NCBI GenBank assembly: GCA_012934845.2
Contig: WNNJ02002785.1
Span: 310,001-374,000 of the forward strand
Length of the DNA: 64,000 bases
Direction: 5' to 3'
Origin: Pomphorhynchus laevis
Taxonomy: Eukaryota > Acanthocephala > Palaeacanthocephala > Echinorhynchida > Pomphorhynchidae
Position numbers and translations under genes: made by a program. Below, piece by piece: positions 59,301 to 61,163 of the stretch (within the stretch, counting starts at the first letter, position 1; each line of letters opens with the position of its first letter). The notes beneath the pieces were generated by a model, which saw only the letters and a list, made by a program, of their open reading frames with translations, had not been told where the DNA came from and made no database searches.

Positions 59301-61163
59301 CATTTAGTAAATAAAATATATAAGTTTAACAAAATTGCATGCAAATGTAATTTTAATTAAATTAAAATCTTTGAGCTATTTCTTTTAGTAAATGTAATAG
59401 AAAATTCCAAAAGCTGTTGAAAATTTTTTAATTTTTTAACGGTAAACAAATTTGTATACAAAATATTAAAATTATTAAAATTTTAAATATAATATAGCAG
59501 TTGCGCGTACCTTCACAGCCTTCTTCCAGACCCACGTCGAATGCAAGCTTATCATTTGACGTGCTCGTCGATAAACACGATAGATACTTAATTGCAAAAT
59601 ATTATTTGTTTAATAAAAATTTAAATTTTAAATTATTGTAAAATATTTTTTGTTTAATAAAAATTTAAATTTTAAATTATTAATTATTTAACAACTGCAA
59701 ATTTTTGCTTTGAAGTTTATCCTTTACGTTAGAGATTATTATTAATCATTATTTTGATTAATAATCAAAATAATGATTATTAATTAAGATCATTAATAAT
59801 AATTACTTAATCATTAGTAGTGATTAGGACAAAGGATTAAATATGAGAACGATATTTTATACGCACTTTATAAAGAAAAGATAATGTTTGAAATAATATA
59901 ACACAATAAAATATATAAAAGAATGTTGTATCAAGTTACAGAATACATGAGTAAGAACTTAATAATGCTTTCACGAGTCTAAATTGAATGAAAATCAATA
60001 GTAATTATAAAAGTGTATTGACGTGACTCTAAACATTATTTTCACAAGGCTACTTTGTCTAGAAAAAATGATTAACAGGCTAGTATTAAAAGCACATAAC
60101 CATTATGTTAAAATATTATCAAAAACCGATTTCAATCCTCTACTGCAATAAGTTATGAATTTTTAGTTTCTCCAACATCAATAATATAAATTTAAAATAT
60201 TAAACATTGATTTTTTGAAATCAAAACGTACTACAATATTTTATTGTCCCCGGTTTAATTTAAAAAGTATATACAGTATAAATTTGTCAAAATTTTATAT
60301 AAAAAATCAGAACAAAATGTTTTTTTTTATTTTTTAAATTCTGCATAAAAAAATTCTTTACGAAAACTATCAGCATCACAAATTGTCATTCTGCATTTTA
60401 ACAAATTTAGTGATCAATTGTAACAAGTATTGGGATTGATTAATAAAATCAATATAATTAATAATTTATATTAATGCGAATATTATTATATCAGAAACTT
60501 ATGGCTTAGTTGCTGTGTTTTATTACTTTGTGAAATTTAATATTTAATAACATTTGGTTTTGTTTATTGAAACATCAAAATTTGATGAATGAAAGAAGAA
60601 TTATTTATTAAGGTCATTTAATGATCTTAAAAAATAATTATATTAGTACATAATCTAAAATTAAGTAAAACTTCTTTACCCATTTTGTAAATAAAATAAA
60701 TGATTAATATGTTACTTACAAGTGTAGATGATAAATGCCTTAATAGAACCGCGTGACCATATAGTAGTGTTCTAAATGAATGCACTTGAGCGGTGCTTGT
60801 ACTTTGTTGTTTAGTAGGAAATGCCTAGATACACAAAAATCATTTAATGTGATATTTTGAACATTAATTTTTACATGGGCAGTAGTTTGTTGAATGTTTT
60901 CAAATTTAGATTCCTGGTTGAATCTTTCCTGCAGGGCTCTTAAAGAAATGGCCTGTTCGAGAACAAATACGCAAGATGCTATATCAGGACAAGCAACCTT
61001 AAGTAAGAAGTAAATTATTAAATATATTGTAGCAATATAAAGAAATTACGTTTGGACTTATTTCCTCTAGAAAACATATCCTGTTACCGAATGACATTGC
61101 TCGCAGCGCATGCCGCTTGCTTCCACCAATAACCGGCAGACATGTTAAGCATAAATTATCTCC
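4889..61163 (-). CDS. RyR: Ryanodine receptor gene, N-terminal part (29 exons placed)
   Basis: Large intracellular calcium-release channel of the ER/SR membrane. Only the cytoplasmic N-terminal third is in the window. Exons (5' to 3' on the minus strand) lie at 61,163, 60,997, 60,824, 59,586, 57,338, 57,171, 54,884, 53,441, 51,551, 51,339, 51,123, 45,455, 44,338, 41,372, 38,665, 38,478, 30,797, 29,380, 27,610, 27,459, 27,305, 24,232, 22,944, 22,227, 22,088, 21,328, 20,513, 17,998, 17,874 (upper ends), a weak candidate at 16,754, and 5,387. Each has GT and AG borders and the phases join. Order and content follow known RyR: N-terminal/MIR, RIH-like, SPRY1, two RyR repeats, SPRY2, SPRY3. Family identity rests on strings such as [32 protein letters not shown] and LAENAH. 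IP3 receptors lack SPRY domains, so they are excluded. The protein is divergent but its frame is intact, so the gene is probably live. The start codon and the channel domain are outside the located exons. Confidence 0.94.
5757..5885 (+). repeat. Dispersed copy of the hammerhead-like 94-bp satellite unit
   Basis: Carries GATGCTAACAGAAGTTAGCG (a six-pair hairpin stem) followed by AAATATC, then TTTGATCCAGCTCCAATAAT and the border ATAATGGATCATTATCAACT. The same border closes the 55-57 kb array at 56.84 kb and occurs at 36.95 and 55.17 kb. Confidence 0.75.
5924..6256 (+). mobile_element. LINE C-terminal fragment (CR1/jockey-like)
   Basis: The open frame contains [20 protein letters not shown] followed by [12 protein letters not shown]. 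This resembles the post-RT C-terminal block of CR1/jockey-type LINEs (family pattern R.AT.L..GL..L.YEERL..LNL..L). Its first residues are unrelated AT-rich sequence. Diverged copies of one block of about 60 bp (starting TTTGCCAATT...) lie on both sides, at about 5,886 and 6,331. It is antisense to RyR and clearly a fragment. Confidence 0.55.
6260..7126. other. Intron sequence without recognisable genes
   Basis: AT-rich sequence with poly-A/T runs. Open frames here are short and of AT-rich composition. Nothing matches an RyR exon. Confidence 0.5.
7128..7580. repeat. Tandem duplication, period 226 bp
   Basis: The block starting TACGATATTTAGTAATTTAT at 7,128 recurs at 7,354 with few differences to about 7,580. 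Both copies end in ACTGAAGTATCGATAACTCA plus GCATCA. The low divergence points to a recent local duplication. Confidence 0.9.
7765..8050 (+). mobile_element. Ty3/gypsy LTR-retroelement fossil, RNase H fragment
   Basis: A fragment reading LITDQQ and then [17 protein letters not shown] matches the RNase H end of Ty3/gypsy pol (family pattern YRPG..N..AD.LSR). Only this short piece is recognised. It is old and broken. It lies antisense to RyR. Confidence 0.7.
9064..9197. repeat. GC-richer insert between 24-bp direct repeats
   Basis: AGAGATCAAATTATGTGTAA (9,064) and AGAGATCAAGTTATGTGTAA (9,174), both followed by AATG, flank about 86 bp of much more GC-rich sequence. The segment keeps a plus-strand open frame but matches nothing I recognise. 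Confidence 0.6.
10630..10755. repeat. Simple repeat of TTGAATATTTGAAGA type
   Basis: Alternating TTTGAATATT and TTTGAAGATT motifs in an imperfect microsatellite. Confidence 0.85.
11655..11920 (+). mobile_element. Possible DNA-transposon remnant with Brinker/CENP-B-type HTH
   Basis: The plus-strand translation shows [16 protein letters not shown], later [18 protein letters not shown] and RKFGRAG. The layout (basic F-K start, W/Q..KL, then KKSF..R.FGR) resembles the N-terminal helix-turn-helix of pogo-like transposases. The reading frame is interrupted and no DDE catalytic part was found. This is tentative. Confidence 0.35.
12325..12790 (+). repeat. Copy of dispersed terminal-inverted-repeat family
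   Basis: Starts with CAGCTAACTGAGTCTACTC near 12,338, carries the internal block near 12,535 (GTCATTAGGAGGAACTGATA) and ends with the AT-rich tail shared with 42.96-43.69 and 61.98 kb (TTTAATAATATTGTGCTGAT). No open frame. Confidence 0.7.
13365..13745 (-). repeat. Two partial minus-strand copies of the hammerhead-like satellite unit
   Basis: ATTGGAGCTGGATCAAAGAA at 13,371 and ATTGGAGCTGAAAC at 13,650 are reverse complements of the unit's TTTGATCCAGCTCCAAT. The second continues to GATATTTCGCTAACTTCTAT and TAGCATCTTCAGAAAAT, so the hairpin motif is kept with one mismatch. Confidence 0.7.
13830..16590 (+). mobile_element. Rex/RTE-like LINE, decayed
   Basis: A plus-strand LINE readable over 2.7 kb in shifting frames. 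The endonuclease part keeps a stretch like [21 protein letters not shown] and [17 protein letters not shown]. The RT part shows [20 protein letters not shown], then [12 protein letters not shown] in place of DLEKAYDRVPR, and [15 protein letters not shown] for the RQGCPLSP box. The C-terminal part shows [36 protein letters not shown] and finally [13 protein letters not shown]. The order equals that of APE-type LINEs of the Rex/RTE kind. There are many stops and frame changes, so it is old. It lies antisense in the largest RyR intron. Confidence 0.85.
16657..16754 (-). CDS. RyR: Candidate RyR exon between SPRY2 and SPRY3
   Basis: The acceptor ...AAACCAG enters with one base, which completes the GT left by the exon at 17,751. 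The frame reads [20 protein letters not shown] then [12 protein letters not shown] and can leave at a weak donor GTTTAG in the phase the 5,387 exon needs. An acidic DEE segment is expected here in RyR (family region NMRRPVTHWYTKD..). Similarity is poor, and the conserved PPCL...LRLSLPV segment is still missing, so this may be chance. Confidence 0.3.
17396..17672. repeat. 277-bp palindrome with two opposed hammerhead-like arms
   Basis: The left arm from about 17,396 is the near-perfect reverse complement of the right arm ending at 17,672, with a short centre near 17,525. Each arm carries CCTGAAGATGACG, a loop, CGTCGAAATATTGG (right arm at 17,584-17,620, plus strand; left arm at 17,446-17,483, minus strand). 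Part of the outer arm (AAGAAGGCGAGGAAACAGG) recurs alone at 21,813. Confidence 0.9.
17751..17874 (-). CDS. RyR: RyR exon: end of SPRY2
   Basis: 124 bp. Begins [16 protein letters not shown] and ends [18 protein letters not shown], one of the best-conserved strings of the receptor just after SPRY2. The acceptor ATTTAG was chosen because the nearer TGCAG would create a stop. The donor is GTAAGT. Confidence 0.95.
17921..17998 (-). CDS. RyR: RyR exon: SPRY2 core strands
   Basis: 78 bp, [20 protein letters not shown] (family: [16 protein letters not shown]). It is separated from the following exon by a 46-bp intron (17,875-17,920). Confidence 0.93.
18001..20413. other. Intron without recognisable genes
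   Basis: AT-rich. Contains a perfect 13-bp hairpin at 18,942-18,973 (entered separately) and a diverged stretch near 19,300 with IAFDSVQWR that could be a very old RT remnant, but no second motif supports it. A variant CTGAAGAT motif lies on the minus strand at about 20,180. Confidence 0.45.
18942..18973. repeat. Perfect 13-bp hairpin
   Basis: AAACTATCTAATC, a six-base loop, then GATTAGATAGTTT. It is followed by further TATCTAATCAT repeats to about 19,010. Confidence 0.85.
20414..20513 (-). CDS. RyR: RyR exon: SPRY2 middle
   Basis: 100 bp, reads [20 protein letters not shown] (family: HFG..YEAGDVIGCFIDV). It ends inside the codon completed as Ser-Phe-Ser-Leu-Asn-Gly in the next exon, so the phase join supports both borders. 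Confidence 0.93.
20868..20946 (-). repeat. End fragment of terminal-inverted-repeat family
   Basis: TATAGTATAAAATACGTGGA then CTATCTGAATTGGAATGAAC and CGCTGATTCTT. The same end occurs at 62,720-62,800. Confidence 0.65.
21196..21328 (-). CDS. RyR: RyR exon: SPRY2 start
   Basis: 133 bp, [20 protein letters not shown] (family: [20 protein letters not shown]), where the Trp codon is split across the upstream intron. The donor is GTACTT after GHE. Confidence 0.94.
22016..22088 (-). CDS. RyR: RyR exon: lead-in to SPRY2
   Basis: 73 bp, [17 protein letters not shown] (family: FRTYRVERNYAVTSGKW). The intron upstream is only 44 bp (22,089-22,132). Confidence 0.92.
22133..22227 (-). CDS. RyR: RyR exon: end of second RyR repeat
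   Basis: 95 bp, [18 protein letters not shown] (family: ASETVRTLLVYGYVLDPP). The phases join the neighbours on both sides. Confidence 0.9.
22871..22944 (-). CDS. RyR: RyR exon: second RyR repeat, middle
   Basis: 74 bp, [19 protein letters not shown] (family: [21 protein letters not shown]). Confidence 0.92.
22946..24072. other. AT-rich intron
   Basis: No gene seen. Contains an 11-bp hairpin at 23,735-23,762 (AAAACCGATTT / AAATCGGTTTT) and long AT/TA runs at 23,960-24,060. Confidence 0.5.
24073..24232 (-). CDS. RyR: RyR exon: linker and second RyR repeat
   Basis: 160 bp, [11 protein letters not shown] (family: GNGYKPAPLDL) then [20 protein letters not shown], the hallmark LAEN.H..W...I..GW of the RyR repeat. 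Confidence 0.95.
24233..25149. other. Intron with one short perfect hairpin
   Basis: At 24,331-24,361 an 11-bp stem (ATTGATGGGGT / ACCCCATCAAT) closes a nine-base GC-rich loop. Otherwise AT-rich without recognisable genes. Confidence 0.6.
25150..25820 (-). mobile_element. 5'-truncated RT element, intact C-terminal nuclease-like frame
   Basis: A minus-strand frame of more than 220 codons without stops. It starts inside the element with [16 protein letters not shown], then the Cys/His module KCLCG...HAVACQSGG...IRHNVVRD, then [11 protein letters not shown]...[15 protein letters not shown], and ends [20 protein letters not shown]. This is the C-terminal Zn-finger plus PD-(D/E)XK-like domain attached to a reverse-transcriptase family of invertebrates and fish. 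Only this end is present. The preserved frame suggests a younger insertion than the other copies here. It is in the sense direction of RyR. At its high end a 15-bp block AAATTGCCTTTTGCT is repeated. Confidence 0.8.
26049..26277 (+). repeat. Hammerhead-bearing repeat unit 1, ribozyme damaged
   Basis: Aligned with unit 2 (26,452-26,733): the same TGTTAAG start, ATTATTAAAGTCAC, CTGATGAGCTCCGTTAG, GATGAGGATATATA, GAGGAAAACATGGTGA and the end CAGGGCAGGTGTAACAAC. An internal loss of about 80 bp relative to unit 2 removes stem III, the cleavage site and half of stem I, and stem II has one mismatch. The ribozyme cores are 397 bp apart. Confidence 0.85.
26452..26733 (+). repeat. Hammerhead-bearing repeat unit 2, ribozyme complete
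   Basis: Second copy of the unit at 26,049, with an intact hammerhead at 26,490-26,531. There is no protein frame. Tandem non-coding units of a few hundred bases with a hammerhead are the described form of animal retrozymes and of Penelope pseudo-LTRs. Which of these applies cannot be told here. It is antisense to RyR. Confidence 0.8.
26490..26531 (+). ncRNA. Hammerhead ribozyme, complete core
   Basis: Stem I: ACGGTA (26,490-26,495) pairs with TACCGT (26,526-26,531). Core CTGATGA 26,496-26,502. Stem II: GCTC (26,503-26,506), loop CGTTA, GAGC (26,512-26,515). Core GAAA 26,516-26,519, its last A opening stem III. Stem III ACGCGT is three self-complementary pairs without a loop. The cleavable triplet is GTA, ending at 26,525. 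All invariant hammerhead bases are present. The loop-less stem III implies activity as a dimer or within tandem transcripts, as known for retrozyme and Penelope hammerheads. Confidence 0.9.
27222..27305 (-). CDS. RyR: RyR exon: end of first RyR repeat
   Basis: 84 bp, [20 protein letters not shown] (family: TIISLGYYITMDKPPARIR). Both flanking codons, split 2+1, complete to Lys and Asn, in line with the family reading TLKT and the following exon. Confidence 0.82.
27356..27459 (-). CDS. RyR: RyR exon: first RyR repeat, middle
   Basis: 104 bp, [20 protein letters not shown] (family: [20 protein letters not shown]). Donor AA|GTAGCT. Confidence 0.9.
27506..27610 (-). CDS. RyR: RyR exon: first RyR repeat, start
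   Basis: 105 bp, [20 protein letters not shown] (family: KLAENIHEMWALNKIEAGW). Two in-frame donors three bases apart (GTTGTA, GTAGGT) are possible; GTAGGT is taken. Confidence 0.92.
28080..28250 (-). mobile_element. Tail fragment of the RT/nuclease element family
   Basis: Reads [20 protein letters not shown], the same C-terminal block as [20 protein letters not shown] at 25.2 kb. Only about 170 bp remain. Confidence 0.65.
28255..29166. other. AT-rich intron
   Basis: Long ATTATAATATT runs at 28,255-28,330. No gene or exon seen. Confidence 0.5.
29167..29380 (-). CDS. RyR: RyR exon: end of SPRY1
   Basis: 214 bp, [16 protein letters not shown] (family: CRFLFGGDHGRLKFAP), then [20 protein letters not shown] (family: [20 protein letters not shown]). 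Donor GTATGG. The relatively high GC stands out from the flanks. Confidence 0.95.
29381..30604. other. Intron with a 17-bp hairpin
   Basis: At 30,090-30,130, TTTTCGAATGACTCCAC pairs with GTGGAATCATTCGAAAA (one mismatch) around a seven-base loop. Otherwise AT-rich, no gene seen. Confidence 0.6.
30605..30797 (-). CDS. RyR: RyR exon: SPRY1 middle
   Basis: 193 bp, [20 protein letters not shown] (family: [20 protein letters not shown]), then [14 protein letters not shown] (family: DGMFFPVMSCSSKL). The donor GTGAGT after AT gives the phase needed by the next exon. Confidence 0.94.
31130..31930 (+). mobile_element. RT/nuclease LINE-like element, C-terminal fragment
   Basis: Plus-strand pieces read [16 protein letters not shown] (thumb-region block of this RT family), further on [18 protein letters not shown] and [20 protein letters not shown] followed by [11 protein letters not shown]. 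The KRPDG...W...VLD.TC.NT.A.SH pattern is the nuclease-like domain downstream of the RT. No RT catalytic part is seen. Frames are interrupted. Antisense to RyR. Confidence 0.75.
31978..33530 (+). mobile_element. Ty3/gypsy LTR-retroelement fossil
   Basis: Parts recognised: a gag-like segment ([18 protein letters not shown], then [20 protein letters not shown]) and an integrase-like segment with [19 protein letters not shown] and VRNFIRRNK blocks. No clear LTRs are visible. The copy is broken in several places and old. It follows directly after the RT/nuclease fragment and lies antisense to RyR. Confidence 0.75.
33535..34840 (+). other. Unassigned sequence, possibly 5' part of the next LINE
   Basis: Base composition is less AT-rich than the introns, and open frames of 77-122 codons lie on the plus strand, but none shows a domain I recognise. 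Position and composition fit the upstream part of the LINE at 34.85 kb. Confidence 0.3.
34845..35695 (+). mobile_element. Jockey/CR1-like LINE RT fragment, decayed
   Basis: Reads [20 protein letters not shown] (RT motif with D in DFSIAFD) and, 200 bases on, [15 protein letters not shown] (the catalytic YADD box). Later [14 protein letters not shown] and a basic tail. Several frame changes, so it is inactive. Confidence 0.75.
35722..35762 (-). repeat. Hammerhead-like variant motif downstream of GIY-YIG frame
   Basis: Minus strand: CTGAAGAT, stem GCTAGTAATTACTAGC, then GAAATATTCA. It has the same layout as the 55-57 kb satellite but different stem bases that still pair, about 70 bp beyond the stop of the Penelope GIY-YIG frame. 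Confidence 0.7.
35828..36190 (-). mobile_element. Penelope-like element, GIY-YIG endonuclease end
   Basis: An open minus-strand frame without an internal start reads [40 protein letters not shown], then DHSINNDH...ILEAFYINQ, and ends in TAA at 35,828. This is the GIY-YIG (here IYIGQTG) domain at the C terminus of Penelope-like elements: Cys pair, GIY-YIG-like motif, R.SQHK helix and the catalytic-Glu region (LEAFYI). The RT part is not seen upstream. In sense direction with RyR. Confidence 0.85.
36200..38242. other. AT-rich intron with one satellite-unit copy
   Basis: A partial copy of the hammerhead-like unit lies at 36,890-36,975 (CTTAGCGAAATAG, TTTGATCCACCTCCAATAAT, ATAATGGATCATGATTAACT). 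The rest is AT-rich without recognisable genes. Confidence 0.55.
38243..38478 (-). CDS. RyR: RyR exon: SPRY1 start
   Basis: 236 bp, [20 protein letters not shown] then [20 protein letters not shown] and [19 protein letters not shown] (family: VRPNIFVG...KWYFEVTMDHI, GVGDDLYSFGFDGAFLWTG). Donor G|GTATTA. Confidence 0.96.
38532..38665 (-). CDS. RyR: RyR exon: end of RIH-type region
   Basis: 134 bp, [20 protein letters not shown] (family: [20 protein letters not shown]), then [20 protein letters not shown]. Donor TC|GTATGT. Confidence 0.96.
38670..39600. other. Intron without recognisable genes
   Basis: AT-rich, with an imperfect repeat of ACAAACACACATTCTA type at 39,315-39,420. Confidence 0.5.
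39605..39910 (-). mobile_element. Penelope-like element, GIY-YIG end (minus-strand piece)
   Basis: Reads [40 protein letters not shown], then [17 protein letters not shown]. It has the same domain layout as at 35.9 kb but a different subfamily. It lies head to head with the plus-strand RT piece that starts at 40.02 kb. Confidence 0.85.
40018..40850 (+). mobile_element. Penelope-like element, RT (plus-strand piece)
   Basis: [19 protein letters not shown] start, then [20 protein letters not shown] (family GIPMG, here GIAMG) and [15 protein letters not shown] (catalytic YVDD). Then [25 protein letters not shown] and [20 protein letters not shown], the post-RT region. It is damaged, and the GIY-YIG end of this orientation is not seen. 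Confidence 0.85.
41254..41372 (-). CDS. RyR: RyR exon: RIH-type region
   Basis: 119 bp, [20 protein letters not shown] then [11 protein letters not shown] (family: [32 protein letters not shown]). Acceptor TTTTAG, donor AAG|GTAGTA. The frame runs on into the intron, but the next exon restarts the family string VLDVL. Confidence 0.96.
41375..42440. other. AT-rich intron
   Basis: No gene seen. Small inverted pair GTAACGGT / ACCGTTAC near 41,508-41,536. Confidence 0.5.
42441..42715. repeat. 275-bp palindrome with two opposed hammerhead-like arms
   Basis: The left arm (TTTGTGAATGGTTTTAGGGC...) is the near-perfect reverse complement of the right arm (...GCCCTAAAACCATTCACAAA). The right arm contains CCTGACGATGTCCAC, loop AATTG, GTGGAAGAAATATTG (42,612-42,650, plus strand). 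The left arm has the counterpart on the minus strand, with a T for C in its CTGACGA. The layout is the same as the 17.4 kb palindrome but the sequence is unrelated. Confidence 0.9.
42960..43690 (+). repeat. Tandem partial units of the terminal-inverted-repeat family
   Basis: The AT-rich tail (TTTTAATAATATTTTGTTGA type) occurs at about 42,985, 43,335 and 43,595, and the internal block (GATGTCATC / AGTCATCAGATGAAACTGC, ACCCAACATAGCAGCAGGG) at about 43,160 and 43,390. The arrangement suggests three truncated units in a row. Confidence 0.7.
44113..44338 (-). CDS. RyR: RyR exon: RIH-type region
   Basis: 226 bp, [15 protein letters not shown] at the start, then [20 protein letters not shown] and [15 protein letters not shown] (family: [34 protein letters not shown]). 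Donor G|GTTTGT. Confidence 0.96.
44340..45274. other. Intron with 66-bp tandem duplication
   Basis: ATACATTTTTGTGATTTAAT at about 44,718 recurs at 44,784 with the following about 50 bases nearly identical. The rest is AT-rich. Confidence 0.6.
45275..45455 (-). CDS. RyR: RyR exon: start of RIH-type region
   Basis: 181 bp, [20 protein letters not shown] then [15 protein letters not shown] (family: [34 protein letters not shown]). Donor GAG|GTAAAA; the frame stays open for 13 more codons into the intron, but the next exon supplies the expected G-M-I-N. Confidence 0.96.
45540..46016. repeat. Spaced direct repeat of about 83 bp
   Basis: ACTTGTCAGAAAG...ATGATAGGTGATAGGATTTA...CATCGTACTTC occurs at about 45,547-45,630 and again at 45,933-46,016. 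The second copy abuts the RT fragment at 46.0 kb. Confidence 0.8.
46017..47430 (-). mobile_element. RT/nuclease LINE-like element, RT fragment, heavily decayed
   Basis: The minus-strand translation shows [13 protein letters not shown], [40 protein letters not shown] and [20 protein letters not shown]. This corresponds to the QGDPLAM, F/YADDA..G, YGYF.N..KT.L and SQP.AA blocks of the same RT family as at 0.1-2.4 kb (catalytic ADD reads AND here). Many frame changes. In sense direction with RyR. Confidence 0.65.
47440..50145 (+). mobile_element. CR1/L2-like LINE, nearly full length, decayed
   Basis: Order on the plus strand: an ORF1-like end ([37 protein letters not shown]) at 47,450-47,860; an APE-type endonuclease ([20 protein letters not shown], later [12 protein letters not shown] and DPGLSDHF) at 47,870-48,560; RT ([71 protein letters not shown]) at 48,830-49,370; and a C-terminal part ([38 protein letters not shown]) to about 50,030. 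A short AT-rich 3' end follows. All catalytic blocks can be read, but the frame changes several times, so it is inactive though younger than the LINE at 14-16.6 kb. It is antisense in a 5.5-kb RyR intron. Confidence 0.9.
50150..50995. other. Intron without recognisable genes
   Basis: AT-rich. A short minus-strand piece resembling the hammerhead-like unit (ATTTCGCTAGTTCCTACTAT) lies at 50,855. Confidence 0.5.
50996..51123 (-). CDS. RyR: RyR exon: end of MIR region
   Basis: 128 bp, [20 protein letters not shown] then SAVIIRIST (family: [31 protein letters not shown]). Donor AA|GTATGT. Confidence 0.95.
51175..51339 (-). CDS. RyR: RyR exon: MIR repeat
   Basis: 165 bp in phase 0, [20 protein letters not shown] then LWLTYDI and GIGKVEEKK (family: [25 protein letters not shown]...GVGKVEEKQ). 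The introns on either side are only about 45-50 bp. Confidence 0.96.
51383..51551 (-). CDS. RyR: RyR exon: MIR repeat
   Basis: 169 bp, [20 protein letters not shown] then [13 protein letters not shown] (family: [26 protein letters not shown]). The LRHVTTG string is the family hallmark. Confidence 0.96.
51625..52150. repeat. Three copies of a second hammerhead repeat, orientation +/-/+
   Basis: Copy A (plus, about 51,625-51,705), copy B (minus, about 51,730-51,892) and copy C (plus, about 51,975-52,150) share a hammerhead region and flanks, for example AAACGATAC...TCCGCGTGAATTATG in B and its reverse complement in C. Copy B has an intact ribozyme core. In A the core CTGATGA and GAAA are kept but stem II is unpaired. 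In C stem II pairs but the first C of CTGATGA and the last A of GAAA are changed. Confidence 0.85.
51810..51849 (-). ncRNA. Hammerhead ribozyme, complete core (second family)
   Basis: Minus strand 5' to 3': TTATA (stem I) - CTGATGA - GTCA loop TTGTGA TGAC (stem II) - GAAA - CGGT - A - TATAA (stem I return). Stem I has five pairs and stem II four. Stem III is two pairs (A-U, C-G) around one G. The cleavable triplet is GTA. All invariant hammerhead bases are present. Such a minimal stem III is typical of retroelement hammerheads that act as dimers. The minus strand is the RyR sense strand, so the unspliced RyR transcript would contain it in the intron between exons 8 and 9. Confidence 0.88.
52155..53365. 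other. Intron; one unassigned GC-richer segment
   Basis: 52,250-52,565 has near-normal base composition and open frames on both strands (for instance an 80-codon plus-strand frame), but none resembles a family I know. It may be a fragment of an unknown element. The remainder is AT-rich. Confidence 0.35.
53370..53441 (-). CDS. RyR: RyR exon: N-terminal domain to MIR junction
   Basis: 72 bp, short but firm: [20 protein letters not shown] (family: [20 protein letters not shown]), with codons split on both sides that complete as Ser and Lys. Donor GTACGT. Confidence 0.88.
53608..53639. repeat. Perfect 13-bp hairpin
   Basis: TAACGCTTGAGCG, loop TAAATG, CGCTCAAGCGTTA. It is a GC-richer island in AT-rich intron, with no other copy noticed in the window. 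Confidence 0.9.
53640..54784. other. AT-rich intron
   Basis: No gene or exon seen. Confidence 0.5.
54785..54884 (-). CDS. RyR: RyR exon: N-terminal domain
   Basis: 100 bp, [20 protein letters not shown] (family: [22 protein letters not shown]). Phases join on both sides. Confidence 0.95.
55015..55190. repeat. Inverted pair of satellite-unit borders at the array edge
   Basis: TTATTGGAGCTGGATCAAAA (minus-type) at 55,021 and TTTTGATCCAGCTCCGATAA (plus-type) at 55,130 face each other just left of the array. Each is followed or preceded by ATTATCAACTATTTA. Confidence 0.75.
55195..56865 (+). repeat. Satellite array, about 17 units of 94 bp, hammerhead-like hairpin in each
   Basis: The unit runs TTTATCAAATTGTAATTTTC - TGAAGAT - GCTAAC AGAA GTTAGC - GAAATATC - AAATAAAATTTTCCTTCT - TTCTTTGATCCAGCTCC - AATAATTC. 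The hairpin and the flanking CTGAAGA and GAAA are kept in nearly all units. Two unit types alternate: TTTGATGCATCTCC with GCTATCAAAAGTTAGC, and TTTGATCCAGCTCC with GCTTACAGAAGTTAGC, giving a two-unit period of about 188 bp from about 55,450 to 56,260. The array ends in the same ATAATGGATCATTATCAACT border as dispersed single copies. Confidence 0.92.
57063..57171 (-). CDS. RyR: RyR exon: N-terminal domain
   Basis: 109 bp, [14 protein letters not shown] (family: VNASFHVTHWSVQP), ending in a Lys-Asn-His-Gly that continues as GYVFGGD in the next exon. Confidence 0.95.
57226..57338 (-). CDS. RyR: RyR exon: N-terminal domain, [14 protein letters not shown] box
   Basis: 113 bp, [20 protein letters not shown] then [29 protein letters not shown] is identical in arthropod and vertebrate receptors. 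Donor GTAAGT. Phase joins neighbours. Confidence 0.97.
57541..57640. repeat. Hairpin with CTGAAGATGGATTC motif
   Basis: AACTGTTTGAATCCAT (57,548) is inverted at ATGGATTCAAATAGTT (57,601). CCTGAAGATG precedes, as in the hammerhead-like family, but no GAAAT partner is seen. Confidence 0.6.
57660..59255. repeat. Diverged tandem duplications and GGCTCAGGAATG minisatellite
   Basis: 57,668-57,790 and 58,996-59,130 are near-identical (AGCGGGTTTCTTAGGAAT ... CAATTCCTGAGCACTGCACA), offset about 1,328 bp. Between 58,590 and 59,250 short imperfect GGCTCAGGAATG-like repeats run in a row. They leave a 138-codon minus-strand frame (58,721-59,137) rich in Pro, Ser, His and Ile that I take as a by-product of the repeat, not a gene. 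Confidence 0.65.
58535..58605 (-). pseudogene. RyR: Decayed duplicate of the RyR exon at 59,511
   Basis: Matches the exon at 59,511-59,586 over about 60 bp (ATGATAAGCTT and GG(C/T)CTGGA are shared). The downstream intron start is also matched (AGTTGCGCG). The duplicate keeps a GT at the donor place, but has an extra base, several replacements, an in-frame TAA and no acceptor. Flanking intron sequence is duplicated too, about 975 bp away. Confidence 0.75.
59511..59586 (-). CDS. RyR: RyR exon: N-terminal domain
   Basis: 76 bp, [20 protein letters not shown] (family: [22 protein letters not shown]). Donor G|GTACGC. Preceded and followed by matching phases. A decayed copy lies at 58.5 kb. Confidence 0.95.
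59590..60715. other. AT-rich intron
   Basis: No gene or exon seen. Confidence 0.5.
60720..60824 (-). CDS. RyR: RyR exon: N-terminal domain
   Basis: 105 bp in phase 0, [15 protein letters not shown] (family: HRTLLYGNAILLRHL). Acceptor ATCTAG, donor GTAAGT. Confidence 0.96.
60875..60997 (-). CDS. RyR: RyR exon: N-terminal domain
   Basis: 123 bp in phase 0, [20 protein letters not shown] (family: [22 protein letters not shown]). Acceptor TTAAG (A before AG is unusual), donor GTAAAA. Confidence 0.94.
61050..61163 (-). CDS. RyR: RyR exon: first one located
   Basis: 114 bp in phase 0, starts GDNLCLTC and ends [14 protein letters not shown] (family: MVCLSC...GFGNRHCFLENIADKN). In other animals some 20-25 residues including the start Met precede this. 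No convincing first exon was found in 61,164-64,000. Confidence 0.94.
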
